Shown here piece after piece: positions 37,750-47,968 of a stretch of DNA of 53,458 nt. The translations under genes and the position numbers were made by a program. The stretch is from Nanobdellati archaeon (GTDB taxonomy: Archaea > Nanobdellota > Nanobdellia > Woesearchaeales > GCA-2686295), in contig JACNFY010000015.1 of the NCBI GenBank assembly GCA_014384375.1, positions 1 to 53,458 on the forward strand, written 5' to 3'. The notes beneath the pieces were generated by a model. It saw only the letters and a program-made list of their open reading frames with translations. It was not told the DNA's origin and ran no database searches. Numbering within the stretch: position 1 is the stretch's first letter; each line of letters opens with the position of its first letter.

Positions 37750-38253
37750 ATGGGGAAGATAGAAGATTTAGATATTACAGGCCTTATAAGTGAGAAATCA
37801 GGCGCTCCTTTAGGTGATGCTCATGAGCTACTTGTTAGAGCCGTTCTTATGCGTCTAGGTTTTGAAGTCGGAAAAGTTGATCTTTCATCAGGACCCTATG
37901 ATTTAATAGTTGGTGCCTTTGAGAAACCCAAAGGAAAAAGACTGTTTTTGAAAGTTCAAATTAAAACCATTTCATCGAATAGTCTAACATTAAAGGGCGG
38001 GAGTAGAGGTGGCATAGACAGAACTTACAAAAGTGGAGTGAAAACCTACAAATATTCAAAAAAAGATACTGATGTGATTCTTGGAGTTGATAAAAAAAAC
38101 TTTGATTTTTACATATTTCCGACATTATTCACTTCTAAATATGGCGGTTCAGTTTCAAAGAGTAAGATTTTAGTCTGTAAAAATAATTGGGCGATTTTAT
38201 TGAATTGGAATTCTAAATTTTTATCGAGAATCAAAAAGGCGCTTAAGACTTAG
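37750..38253 (+). CDS. PD-(D/E)XK-like nuclease-fold protein; candidate restriction endonuclease
   Basis: SGPYDLIVGAFEKPKGKRLFLKVQIKT (D...QxK variant); adjacent to a DNA methyltransferase. Confidence 0.6.
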   Translation: MGKIEDLDITGLISEKSGAPLGDAHELLVRAVLMRLGFEVGKVDLSSGPYDLIVGAFEKPKGKRLFLKVQIKTISSNSLTLKGGSRGGIDRTYKSGVKTYKYSKKDTDVILGVDKKNFDFYIFPTLFTSKYGGSVSKSKILVCKNNWAILLNWNSKFLSRIKKALKT

Positions 38254-39590
38254 CTTTTCTTGAAAATCAAAATCCATTCTCCCGACATTCTTTCTTTTCT
38301 TGGTATCTTAATGTAATGATTTATAAGTCCACTATGAAAATAATTATCTAATTTAAAACCTACATTTGAAGATAATGCCATTTGAGTTATAATCTCGTGA
38401 GATTTAACATATGTCCCTCTAACAGTATTATTTCCAATAACCACACAATATTTTGCACTAGGTTTTAGCACTCTGAAAACTTCTTGCAGGTTTTTTTCCA
38501 TATCCTTAAAAAAATTAAATAAAATATATGCTCTTCGGGGATCTTCTTGATGTATTTTTCTGACTAGCCAATTTAATTTACTATAATCTGATTGATAAAG
38601 TTGATTGTATTCATAGCTAAATACTGTTTCTGTGCCAATGTAATTACGTTTTAATTTTGACAATGGGTCGCCATTGATTAAATCAAGCCAGTATAATTCC
38701 AATTGATGCGTTCTTGGATAATCAACTGCATTAGCATAAGGAGGTGATGTGATTACCAGATCCACAGAATTATCTTTTATATCTAAATTTCTAGCATCTG
38801 AGTTTTTTCTTATGTCAACGATTTTATAATATAATTTATTATACACTCTATAAAACTCTTTCATACATTCAATTTGTTTGTCTAAATTAAAGAAGAATTT
38901 ATTAATTGTGTCAAGACTGCTAATCTTTTTAACAAGTTTTTTTCTTATTACTGTTCTTGTGCAATGAGGATCCGCATTTGAAACAGTCCTAATTATGGAA
39001 GAAAAAACAATCATTAAAAAATCTTTTAAGTCATGAAGTTTTTTTTCAGAATAGTTCTCATTTGACTTTAACTTATTAATCAGGTCATTAATAGATTGCT
39101 TAATAATTGCCAATTCTTCTAATACAAAAAATTTAAACCATTTATCTCTATAGTTAAATTCAGGTATTTCAGGCTTTTTTCGAGATTTAAGTTGTATATC
39201 TATTAAGTGAAAGATAGCATTTCTGATCTTGTCTAATAGTAGCGGTTCTATAGGTGTAGTTTTAACTTTTGATATCAACTTTGCAATGGGATCTATATCA
39301 ACACCAATCGCATGTCTATTTTGTAAAATTGATTCTAGTAGAACAGTACCGCTCCCGCACATAGGGTCTAAAATTACATCTCCTACTTTGGAATATTTAG
39401 TGACTAAATATCTCGGTAATTCTGGAAAAAATTTTGCAGGAAATTTATGCACCCCATGAGTTAAAAACGATTGATCCTTGCTTATTATCAGTATATTATT
39501 TTTATTCTGAAAATCAAATTCTAAAGGCACTCGACCTTCTAATCTAACTGGTTCAAAATTCTTAACTATAAGACTAATCGACATTTCCAA
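38250..39590 (-). CDS. DNA methyltransferase (N4-cytosine/N6-adenine, TSPPY type)
   Basis: GDVILDPMCGSGTVLLESILQNRHAIGVDIDP and VDLVITSPPYANAVDY motifs. Confidence 0.9.
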   Translation of the reverse strand: MEMSISLIVKNFEPVRLEGRVPLEFDFQNKNNILIISKDQSFLTHGVHKFPAKFFPELPRYLVTKYSKVGDVILDPMCGSGTVLLESILQNRHAIGVDIDPIAKLISKVKTTPIEPLLLDKIRNAIFHLIDIQLKSRKKPEIPEFNYRDKWFKFFVLEELAIIKQSINDLINKLKSNENYSEKKLHDLKDFLMIVFSSIIRTVSNADPHCTRTVIRKKLVKKISSLDTINKFFFNLDKQIECMKEFYRVYNKLYYKIVDIRKNSDARNLDIKDNSVDLVITSPPYANAVDYPRTHQLELYWLDLINGDPLSKLKRNYIGTETVFSYEYNQLYQSDYSKLNWLVRKIHQEDPRRAYILFNFFKDMEKNLQEVFRVLKPSAKYCVVIGNNTVRGTYVKSHEIITQMALSSNVGFKLDNYFHSGLINHYIKIPRKERMSGEWILIFKKS

Positions 39591-39726
39591 AATCCTCTTT
39601 TTTCATAGTTTCTTCCATAAATATTTCTAGACTTCTAGATAAAATAATTCCCTTTTTCTTACAGAATTCTCTATAATTATCATATATTTTTTCATTAAAA
39701 CTTAAAGTAACATTTTTTTGCACCAT
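39574..39726 (-). CDS. Ribbon-helix-helix-like small protein
   Basis: MVQKNVTLSFNEKIYDNYREFCKKKGIILSRSLEIFMEETMKK; overlaps the methyltransferase start. Confidence 0.65.
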   Translation of the reverse strand: MVQKNVTLSFNEKIYDNYREFCKKKGIILSRSLEIFMEETMKKEDFGNVD

Positions 39727-39929
39727 TTGTACACCAATGTATATATTTATAAGCAAATATATTTAAATTTTACGCATCATTGTCCAGTGCTATTTTTTCT
39801 CGTCAAGAAAGATTTCCGCTTGTTCTGTAATGTTTTCTTTATTCTTATAAAAAACCGAAAGATTTAAAGAACAAATAAAAAAAATATGTGATATAAAAAA
39901 AGATATTTTATTAAAAAAAGAGGGGTTGC

Positions 39930-40769
39930 TTGTTGTTAGAAAAGATTAAGAGGAAGAGTCTTTTGTATAAGAGTGGGGTTGAATACGCTGATTTCTGCAT
40001 AAATCATGTTGAGGGTTGTTCTCATGGGTGTACTTTTCCTTGCTATGCCATGAACATGGCTAAAAGGTTTGGAAGAATTAAGACTTATTATGATTGGATT
40101 AAGCCTAAGCTCGTCGACAATGCTATTGAAATATTAGATGAAGAGATTCCTAAATACAAAGATGAGATAAAATTTGTTCATTTGTGCTTTATGACTGATC
40201 CTTTTATGTGTGGTTATAAAGAAGTTGAATATTTAACATTAAAAATTATTGCAAGGCTTAACAAAGATGATATAAAATGCACTGTTTTGACGAAAGGAAT
40301 TTATCCAAAAGTATTGAAAAACACTGAAAAATTCGGTGCGAATAATGAGTATGGAATTACTCTTGTCTCACTTGATGAGAACTTCAAGAAAAAATGGGAG
40401 CCTTATAGTGCTAAATATGAAGAAAGGATTAACTCATTGAAATATCTTCATGAACAAGGTCTGAAAACATGGGTTAGTATTGAACCATATCCCACTCCAA
40501 ACATTGTTGAACAAGACTTGTTAGAAATATTAAATAAGATATCTTTTGTAGACACAATCATTTTTGGAAAATTAAATTATAATACAAAAAGCAATATATA
40601 TGTAAATGGTAATGGAGACTTTTATGAAAACTGCGCGAAACAAGTTATAGACTTCTGCAAAAAGAATAATATTGATTATCACATAAAATTCGGCACTATG
40701 AGAGAACATATTCCTAAAAAAACAATATTATTTGAAGGAGCTTCTAAAATTCCTGTAATGGTTGAGTAG
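39930..40769 (+). CDS. Radical SAM-like protein with CX3CX3C motif
   Basis: NHVEGCSHGCTFPCYAMNMAKRFG; codons at the motif checked; SPL-like overall layout. Confidence 0.7.
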   Translation: MLLEKIKRKSLLYKSGVEYADFCINHVEGCSHGCTFPCYAMNMAKRFGRIKTYYDWIKPKLVDNAIEILDEEIPKYKDEIKFVHLCFMTDPFMCGYKEVEYLTLKIIARLNKDDIKCTVLTKGIYPKVLKNTEKFGANNEYGITLVSLDENFKKKWEPYSAKYEERINSLKYLHEQGLKTWVSIEPYPTPNIVEQDLLEILNKISFVDTIIFGKLNYNTKSNIYVNGNGDFYENCAKQVIDFCKKNNIDYHIKFGTMREHIPKKTILFEGASKIPVMVE

Positions 40770-40780
40770 TTTTTCTGTTG

Positions 40781-40807
40781 GATATCTCTGAGATATCTGC
40801 GGATATC
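40781..40807. repeat. Three GATATC palindromes at helical-turn spacing
   Basis: GATATC at 40781, 40792, 40802 (spacing 11 and 10 bp). Confidence 0.8.
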
Positions 40808-40954
40808 TGGACTTTGGTTTTTTATAGACGACAAAAACAGCTTGACAAATAATTGAATTTATTTTTATTTATTTTTTAATATTATATTACTATAATTGCC
40901 TATAGTTAACCCTAAATGGATAACTTTTTATATTCTTTTTACTAGGTTTTATCT

Positions 40955-41206
40955 ATGGATGTTGAGGAAGAGATAAATAATATCAAAAAAAGGAATAAAC
41001 GTGTTGAGCTTGACAAGGCTTGGGAGACAAGCTGGACAAGGAGGGTTTTAATTGCGATTCTAACCTATGTTGTTATAGTTATATTCTTTTTTGTTGCAGG
41101 ACTGCCTAAGCCCTTTGTGAACTCTATAGTCCCAACAGCAGCTTTTGTTCTGTCAACACTATCACTTCAGTATTTCAGGAAGATATGGGTGAAGTTTCAG
41201 AAATAA
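40955..41206 (+). CDS. Small two-TM membrane protein
   Basis: 83 aa; charged N-terminus, two hydrophobic segments. Confidence 0.65.
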   Translation: MDVEEEINNIKKRNKRVELDKAWETSWTRRVLIAILTYVVIVIFFFVAGLPKPFVNSIVPTAAFVLSTLSLQYFRKIWVKFQK

Positions 41207-41209
41207 TAA

Positions 41210-42235
41210 TTATTTTATCTGTTTTCTAACACTTTCTATGAACTTATCAAAATCTTTCTCTTTAACATTGGCACCACAGGCATAGTAATGCCCTCCACCG
41301 TAGCCATCAACGTTCTTCAATGCTTTCTTCAGAGTTGGAAGCACTGGAACTGTGGCACTTCTCAGGGACATCTTGACTTCTTCGTTTCGCTCCCTGCCAA
41401 CTAACACGAACTTGTCGGGGTGTTTGTGGAGTAATTCATTGCTCAAATCGCTGGTGACTGCGGTGTTCTTGTCAGAGTATATGAACAGTAATAGTTTGCT
41501 TTTGGAAACTTTAACGCTTTTCAACAATTTTTCATATTCTTTATTGTATTTCTGAAAACGTTTGTAGATATATACTCCTTGTGCGCTTGTTTGATCAAGT
41601 ATCTCTCTAGGATCTTGAATTCTTGTAAGTATCTTTACACACTTCATAGCGTCTCTTGCACTGCCTTTAATGCTGAAAGAGATTATCCTGGCCAATAAGC
41701 CGATCCTTGATTCGAACAAAGCATCGTCAGGTTTTGAAACTTTTTTATCCATCAAGTCAGGATATTGCTTTACAAACTCTTTTTTCAAATCTGTGAGTTG
41801 CCAGTCAGCCACGCTTCCTGTCATTCCAATCCATAAATCTTTCTTAGCAATCTGATAAGCCCAGTAACTTGTTGGCCTGTTATCATCCTTGTTATGGAGT
41901 AATGGGTTGTAATACTCAACTTTCTTAAGGTCAAGTATAGGATGGTGGTCAAGCAAAAGAACTTTCTGAGAAACTTTATCCAAAAACTCCTGTTGAACAT
42001 TAGCGATGTCTAAAACAATTATCAAGTCAGGCTGGTACTCATCAACCTTTCTGACAAAGTCCTCAGTCAACTGGTGACCCGTCTTCAGGATAATGCCTTT
42101 ACCGTCGCCCTTATACCTGTACAACTGAACAAAAGAGCATACTCCATCAGGGTCATCGTCAAAGAAGAATAAAGGTCTGGCTGACTCATCCAATGCTTTT
42201 CTGAACTCTTTTATCTCTTTGTCTGTTAATGCCAT
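41210..42235 (-). CDS. DHH-family phosphoesterase/nuclease
   Basis: FFFDDDPDGVCSF, LIIVLDIANV, LLLDHHPILD, C-terminal DGYGGGHYYACGANV; start moved to MALTDKE. Confidence 0.88.
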   Translation of the reverse strand: MALTDKEIKEFRKALDESARPLFFFDDDPDGVCSFVQLYRYKGDGKGIILKTGHQLTEDFVRKVDEYQPDLIIVLDIANVQQEFLDKVSQKVLLLDHHPILDLKKVEYYNPLLHNKDDNRPTSYWAYQIAKKDLWIGMTGSVADWQLTDLKKEFVKQYPDLMDKKVSKPDDALFESRIGLLARIISFSIKGSARDAMKCVKILTRIQDPREILDQTSAQGVYIYKRFQKYNKEYEKLLKSVKVSKSKLLLFIYSDKNTAVTSDLSNELLHKHPDKFVLVGRERNEEVKMSLRSATVPVLPTLKKALKNVDGYGGGHYYACGANVKEKDFDKFIESVRKQIK

Positions 42236-42334
42236 AAAAGAAACAAACAAAGGTTGTTTTAAAAAGTTTTTTGAATATCTTTCAGTATTTTTTCCAAAAA
42301 ATTTATAAACAATGAACATCATTAATCAATTACT

Positions 42335-42583
42335 ATGGTGATGGAAAGTTTACAGATAAGATTGAGTAAGGGATTATTGAAAGCAATAGATAGACTTGTG
42401 AAAGAAGGTGTCTATGCAAACAGATCTGATGCTATAAGAGAAGCTGTAAGGGCAAAGTTCTTTTGGGAGAGTCAAGTCGGAAGCATTCCTAATAATGGTA
42501 AGGATTCTGTGAAAGAAATCAGAGAACTAAGAAGAAAGTTGTCTAAGGAGCCGATTGATTTGGATGAAATAAACAGCCTATAA
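42335..42583 (+). CDS. RHH (CopG-like) protein, candidate antitoxin
   Basis: LQIRLSKGLLKAIDRLVKEGVYANRSDAIREAVRAKF. Confidence 0.82.
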   Translation: MVMESLQIRLSKGLLKAIDRLVKEGVYANRSDAIREAVRAKFFWESQVGSIPNNGKDSVKEIRELRRKLSKEPIDLDEINSL

Positions 42584-42997
42584 TTCTTCAGGTCTTTTTG
42601 CGTTAACAAAGTTTTTCCTTGCAAATCTTATCAATTTTTTATCTCTTGTTACTAAAATAGCATTAGTGTTTTTTGAAAGAATGAAATGAAGAATGTCATA
42701 ATAGCTGATTTCAAACTTGGTCATGGATTCTATCTTGCTTGCCAACTTGAGATCTTTGTCAGAAGGGAATATTCTTTTGTAATTCTTTGATCTGAATAAT
42801 CTTGTTTTCTCTTTAAACTCTTCTTCAGTAAGTTTGTAAGTTAATTCTTTCAGAACAAAACCAGAATAATAAACGATGTTTTTAGAAACTTTAACTTTTT
42901 CAAAAAAGTCATTAGCATATTTCCAAAAAGGTTTTCCTTGCCTTGTTTCCTTCTTCCAGAGATTCAGATAGATACAAGTATCAACATAAAAATTCAT
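42578..42997 (-). CDS. PIN-domain protein, candidate VapC-like toxin
   Basis: MNFYVDTCIYLNLW, FVLKELTYKL, ISYYDILHFILSKNTNAILVTRDKKL. Confidence 0.85.
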   Translation of the reverse strand: MNFYVDTCIYLNLWKKETRQGKPFWKYANDFFEKVKVSKNIVYYSGFVLKELTYKLTEEEFKEKTRLFRSKNYKRIFPSDKDLKLASKIESMTKFEISYYDILHFILSKNTNAILVTRDKKLIRFARKNFVNAKRPEEL

Positions 42998-43092
42998 AAC
43001 AGAATAACTCGTAATCTTTCTTTATATTTGTTTACTGGTTTTCTTCGGAATATTTTCGAAAAATTAATAAGAATGCTAAATTAAAAACTATC

Positions 43093-43731
43093 ATGTCTTT
43101 CAAACTTATCTGTTTTGATATGGATGGGGTGTTTTTCAACCAGTTTAGTTTTTGGATGGAGCTTCACAAGATTTTTGGTACTTCTGAGGAAGGCAGGAAG
43201 TTAACAGACAAATATCTTCTTTCTGATTATGACAAGCTCGTTGAAGAAGTTGTTGGCAGATTATGGAAAGGGAAAGATGCCAAGCCTTATTATGATTTAG
43301 TTAATTCAATCCCATACCTACCAGGTATAAAAGAAGTTTTTGAATATCTTAAGAAGAAAGGATTCATCACTGCAATCATCAGTGGTTCAAGCACAGACGT
43401 TGCTAGAAGAGTACAAAAAGACTTTGATGTTGACTACATCTTTGCTAACGACCTTATAATTAAAGATGGCAAGGTCAGCGGTGAGTATACATCTCCTGTC
43501 AAGGTTGGAAGACATAATAAAGCGATAATAATCAGGGATCTCTGCTCAGAGTTAGGGATATCCACCAGTGAGACTATATTCATAGGTGACAGCGAGTATG
43601 ACATAGAAGCTTTCAAAGAGGCAGGTTTCTCGATAGCATTCAACTCGAAATGCGAAGAATTGAAGAAGATAGCAAGTGTTGTTGTTGACAGCCAAGATAT
43701 ATCTGATATTATAAAGTATCTTCCTAAATAG
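43093..43731 (+). CDS. HAD phosphatase (phosphoserine phosphatase-like)
   Basis: CFDMDGVFF, IISGSSTD, FIGDSEYDIEAFKEAG. Confidence 0.88.
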   Translation: MSFKLICFDMDGVFFNQFSFWMELHKIFGTSEEGRKLTDKYLLSDYDKLVEEVVGRLWKGKDAKPYYDLVNSIPYLPGIKEVFEYLKKKGFITAIISGSSTDVARRVQKDFDVDYIFANDLIIKDGKVSGEYTSPVKVGRHNKAIIIRDLCSELGISTSETIFIGDSEYDIEAFKEAGFSIAFNSKCEELKKIASVVVDSQDISDIIKYLPK

Positions 43732-43786
43732 TTTACCGAAAATTTTTTATAATATATTCTTCAAAGTCAAGCATAGGTGATATGAA

Positions 43787-44368
43787 ATGATTAAAAAGAG
43801 GATTTCAATGTTTTTGCTGTCTCTCTTTCTGTTGATGGTTTTTTCTTTGTTGATAAATGCTCAGACTGATATTCAACAGCAGATTGAGGATGCACAACAG
43901 CAAATGGAAGAACAACAGCGACAGTTTGATGAACAGTATAAGGCTAATCTGCTTGCTATGGAAGAAGGAGTTAATACTGGTGTTAAAATCGTTGGTGTTT
44001 GGATGGTAATAGTTGTAATACTATCTATTGCAAGCTTAGCTGCTTTCATATGGGCGTTGGTTAACATACTAAGCGCTAGTAACAGTACTGGCTGGAAGAT
44101 ACTGTGGGTTATTGTATGTTTCTTCTTCGGTTTATTAGGTGTTATAATCTATGTGTTGGTAGGCAAGAAATCTAGAGTGAAGGATGCAGCTGGTGCTCAA
44201 CCTGTGCAAGCACAACCTGCTCAGCAACCTCCAGCGCAAGAGCAACCAACTCAAGAGCAACCTGCAGCTGAACAAGCAGCTCCAGCAGGTAAGTTCTGCT
44301 CTGCTTGTGGCGCAAAGCTTGATGCAGGAGTAAGCTTTTGTTCAGGTTGTGGTGCACAACAGAGTTAA
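43787..44368 (+). CDS. TM protein with Q/P-rich linker and C-terminal zinc ribbon
   Basis: FCSACGAKLDAGVSFCSGCGAQQS after AQPAQQPPAQEQPTQEQPAAEQ. Confidence 0.85.
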   Translation: MIKKRISMFLLSLFLLMVFSLLINAQTDIQQQIEDAQQQMEEQQRQFDEQYKANLLAMEEGVNTGVKIVGVWMVIVVILSIASLAAFIWALVNILSASNSTGWKILWVIVCFFFGLLGVIIYVLVGKKSRVKDAAGAQPVQAQPAQQPPAQEQPTQEQPAAEQAAPAGKFCSACGAKLDAGVSFCSGCGAQQS

Positions 44369-44464
44369 TTTTTTTATTTTATTTTATTGTTTTTTTTCTC
44401 GAAAATTTTATATACTATTTCTTCACCCAAGAGATTAAAATATTCATAAGGAGGTTAGTTTAAA

Positions 44465-46411
44465 ATGTTAGTGTATGTTATTTTGATTAGTGTTCTTGCA
44501 TTGTTGTTTGCATTGGTCGCTGCTTTTAGGATTAAGAAGCATGACCAGGGAACAGAGAAGATGAAGGAGATAGCTCATGCTATCAGGGAAGGAGCAATGA
44601 CTTTCTTGATTAGAGAGTATAAGATTCTCGTTTTGTTCATCATAGTCGTATTCCTAGTGTTGTTTTTCCTCATAGGTAATGAGATAGCCTATGCTTTCCT
44701 TGCAGGGGCAATACTTTCAGGTGTGGCTGGGAATATAGGTATGAGAGTTGCAACATCTGCTAATGTCAGGACTGCTTACGCAGCTGATCACAGCCTTAAC
44801 AGAGGTTTGAAGCTGGCTTTTTCAAGCGGAACTGTTGTGAGTATGACTGTTGTAGGTCTTGGTTTGTTGGGAGTCACAATCCTCTACATGATTTTCAAGG
44901 ACCCAAACATCATTTACGGGTTTGGTTTCGGAGCTTCAAGCATAGCTTTATTTGCAAGGGTTGGCGGGGGCATCTACACAAAAGCTGCTGATGTCGGAGC
45001 AGACCTTGTAGGGAAAGTCGAAAAAGGCATTCCTGAGGATGACCCGAGGAATCCTGCAGTTATAGCTGACAATGTCGGTGACAATGTCGGAGACGTTGCG
45101 GGAATGGGCGCAGATTTGTTCGAGAGCTATGTTGACAGTTTGATAGCTGCTATGGTTCTTGGAACTTTGGTATTTGCTACGAAAGGAGCTGTTTTCCCAT
45201 TGTTGTTGGCTGGCTTTGGAATCCTTGCTTCAATACTTGGAACCTTCTTTGTCAGGACAAAGGGTAAAAATATACATGGTGCTTTGAACAAGGGGGTATT
45301 CTCAGCTTCCATACTGATGTTGATATTCGCCTTTTTTGTAACCAAGTACTATCTTGGAGACTTGGGTGTTTTCTACGCTGCAGTATCTGGTTTAATCTCA
45401 GGAGTTGTTATTGGTCTTTCCACGCAATACTACACTTCTGCAGATATGAAGCCTGTTAAGAGCATCGCCGAGGATTCGAAGACAGGTAGCGCAACTAATA
45501 TAATTCGAGGTTTGGGTGTTGGTATGATGAGCACAATCATTCCAGTGCTTGCGGTTTCAGCAGCTATACTCTTGGCTTCTTATTTCGGTGGGTTGTATGG
45601 CATTGCGATAGCTGCTGTTGGAATGCTCAGCACGTTGGGAATAACACTTGCTACTGACACTTATGGTCCTGTCGCTGATAACGCTGCTGGTATTGCAGAG
45701 ATGGCAGGAATGGGTAATAAAGCAAGAACTAGAGCAGAGGCTTTAGATGCTGTTGGTAACACAACTGCCGCAATTGGCAAGGGCTTTGCGATTGGCTCAG
45801 CTGCTTTGACTGCTTTGGCTTTGTTCGTGAGTTTTACACAGGTGGCTGGTCTCTCATCAATTAACATCAGCCAGCCGTTGGTCATCGTTGGTTTGTTTAT
45901 AGGTTCTTTGATGCCTTTTATTTACAGCGCTTTGACAATGAATGCTGTTGGTAAGGCTGCTTTCCAGATGATTAACGAAGTGAGAAGGCAGTTCAAGCAT
46001 ATCAAAGGGTTGATGCAGGGCAAGGCAAAACCTGATTACAAGAAATGCATTGATATAAGCACAGCTGCTGCTTTGAAGGAGATGATAATACCTGGCTTGT
46101 TAGCAGTGATTGTTCCTATAGCAGTTGGTTTGTTGCTAGGTGTTGAGGCACTTGGTGGTTTGCTCGTTGGTGTGACTGCCACTGGTTTCTTGATGGCTGT
46201 GTTTATGGCAAATGCGGGTGGTGCTTGGGATAACGCCAAGAAGTACATAGAAGCAGGTCACCTTGGAGGTAAGGGAAGCTATGCTCACAAGGCAGCTGTT
46301 GTTGGAGACACTGTTGGTGACCCTTTCAAGGACACAAGCGGACCAAGTTTGAACATACTTATCAAATTGATGAGTATAGTTGCTTTGGTATTCGTGCCGC
46401 TGTTTTTATAG
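44465..46411 (+). CDS. hppA: Membrane-bound proton/sodium-translocating pyrophosphatase
   Basis: [69 protein letters not shown]. Confidence 0.97.
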   Translation: MLVYVILISVLALLFALVAAFRIKKHDQGTEKMKEIAHAIREGAMTFLIREYKILVLFIIVVFLVLFFLIGNEIAYAFLAGAILSGVAGNIGMRVATSANVRTAYAADHSLNRGLKLAFSSGTVVSMTVVGLGLLGVTILYMIFKDPNIIYGFGFGASSIALFARVGGGIYTKAADVGADLVGKVEKGIPEDDPRNPAVIADNVGDNVGDVAGMGADLFESYVDSLIAAMVLGTLVFATKGAVFPLLLAGFGILASILGTFFVRTKGKNIHGALNKGVFSASILMLIFAFFVTKYYLGDLGVFYAAVSGLISGVVIGLSTQYYTSADMKPVKSIAEDSKTGSATNIIRGLGVGMMSTIIPVLAVSAAILLASYFGGLYGIAIAAVGMLSTLGITLATDTYGPVADNAAGIAEMAGMGNKARTRAEALDAVGNTTAAIGKGFAIGSAALTALALFVSFTQVAGLSSINISQPLVIVGLFIGSLMPFIYSALTMNAVGKAAFQMINEVRRQFKHIKGLMQGKAKPDYKKCIDISTAAALKEMIIPGLLAVIVPIAVGLLLGVEALGGLLVGVTATGFLMAVFMANAGGAWDNAKKYIEAGHLGGKGSYAHKAAVVGDTVGDPFKDTSGPSLNILIKLMSIVALVFVPLFL

Positions 46412-46435
46412 AATTTTTTTGTTTTATTTGTTTTT

Positions 46436-47896
46436 TTATAGAAGTCTTATCTCTTGTCTTTTTAACGGTGTTTCGCAGTAGTGGCATCTCACTATTAGTG
46501 GATTTCCTCTTCTTTCAACATAGAACTTGCTTGGTGCAAACTCGAAATTTTTTGCTCTGCTAACACATAAACGTGTCTGGCATTCAAGAAAAGCATCAAG
46601 AACGTATGGTAGCATAACTTTACCTTTTTTCACTACTCTTCCGCCTTTTATTATATTAACTTTTGCTCTAAAACTAATTAATGCTAGTTTGCTTAGTTGT
46701 TTTTCAGTTAATTCTATATCCTTAATGCCTACAACTTCTTTTTTTCCGTAACGTTCACTTTTTACTCCTGCAATAATATAATCAACACCTCCATCTAAGC
46801 CTAGAGTCTGAAAAACAGGATATCCTCTTCCTCTTTCTACATGATCTATTAATGTTCCATTATTAACCCTATATAGTAGACTTTTTCCTTTTTTAGTGCC
46901 ATGAGTTATTTCTAAATCTCTCCATAGTGATTCCTCTTTCTTTTTTTTCTTCTTCCTTCCTTCGAATCCTTTTCCAAGCACTCTAATCTCAATTGCTGTT
47001 CTCATTGGTACACCATTAACTGCTTGTGGATCAATGTAACATGCATGCTTTGTTTTGTCAACATCTATCGCTATCTCCATGTTGTATTTATATCGCGGGA
47101 GGGGGTGTAGCACAATCATAAAATCATCTGCTTCTGTAAGCATACCTGCTTCCAGGTTGTAGATACTGCTTACTCTCTCATATTCAATCTCTCCTTCAGG
47201 AGTTTTAGGAAATCTCTCCTTTTGTATTCTGGTTATGTAGAGAACATTCACATTCCTTATCGCTTCCATCAGGTCAGGTGTTACTGTAACATCTCTTCTT
47301 GTTTTTTTCTTATAATCATTGATTCTCCATTGAGGCATTGCAAGCATTTCAGGCGCGACTAACCAGACATTTACATCATACAATTCACAAGCTTGTAGCA
47401 ATGAATGAACTGTTCTTCCATACATCAAATCACCAACTAAGGCTATTGTTAGGCCATCAATAGAACCTAAAGTTTCTTTTAAAGTCATTAGATCCAACAT
47501 TGTTTGTGTTGGATGGCTGCCTGCTCCGTCACCACAGTTCACAACAGGAATAGATAGGTTATCTGCTGCAAATCTTGCAGCTCCTTCAATGTCATGTCTC
47601 ATAAAAATAGTGTTGTATCCCCATCCTTCAAACATTCTTACAGTATCAAGAAGTGGTTCTCCTTTATTGACAGATGTTCCTTCTGAGCTTGGAAATCCAT
47701 TAACGTATATTCCAAGATTATGTGCTGCCGTTTCTGTACTGATTCGTGTTCTTGTGGAGTCTTCAAAGAACAAGGAAGCTAACATTTTGTCAGAAAGAGA
47801 TTGTTGAACTCCGTTTGCTTTTATAGCTAATGCTTCTTCAATTAAAGTGTCTAAATCTCTCCTAGAAAAATCTCGGATTGAGATAATGTTTTGCAT
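46436..47896 (-). CDS. pyrBI: Fused aspartate carbamoyltransferase catalytic and regulatory chains (PyrB-PyrI)
   Basis: [33 protein letters not shown]; Lys-rich linker; PyrI-like Zn site C-x4-C...C-x2-C. Confidence 0.92.
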   Translation of the reverse strand: MQNIISIRDFSRRDLDTLIEEALAIKANGVQQSLSDKMLASLFFEDSTRTRISTETAAHNLGIYVNGFPSSEGTSVNKGEPLLDTVRMFEGWGYNTIFMRHDIEGAARFAADNLSIPVVNCGDGAGSHPTQTMLDLMTLKETLGSIDGLTIALVGDLMYGRTVHSLLQACELYDVNVWLVAPEMLAMPQWRINDYKKKTRRDVTVTPDLMEAIRNVNVLYITRIQKERFPKTPEGEIEYERVSSIYNLEAGMLTEADDFMIVLHPLPRYKYNMEIAIDVDKTKHACYIDPQAVNGVPMRTAIEIRVLGKGFEGRKKKKKKEESLWRDLEITHGTKKGKSLLYRVNNGTLIDHVERGRGYPVFQTLGLDGGVDYIIAGVKSERYGKKEVVGIKDIELTEKQLSKLALISFRAKVNIIKGGRVVKKGKVMLPYVLDAFLECQTRLCVSRAKNFEFAPSKFYVERRGNPLIVRCHYCETPLKRQEIRLL

Positions 47897-47968
47897 CTAA
47901 AAAAATAGATAGTTTTTCTTGTTATAAAAATATTTCTATTATCTACTATACAATGGATACATTCAGAA

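Noticed and set aside
43861-43930. Gln-rich CAG/CAA repeat tract
   Set aside because: Lies in the coiled-coil-like coding region (QQQIEDAQQQMEEQQRQ) of the zinc-ribbon membrane protein; ordinary low-complexity protein sequence
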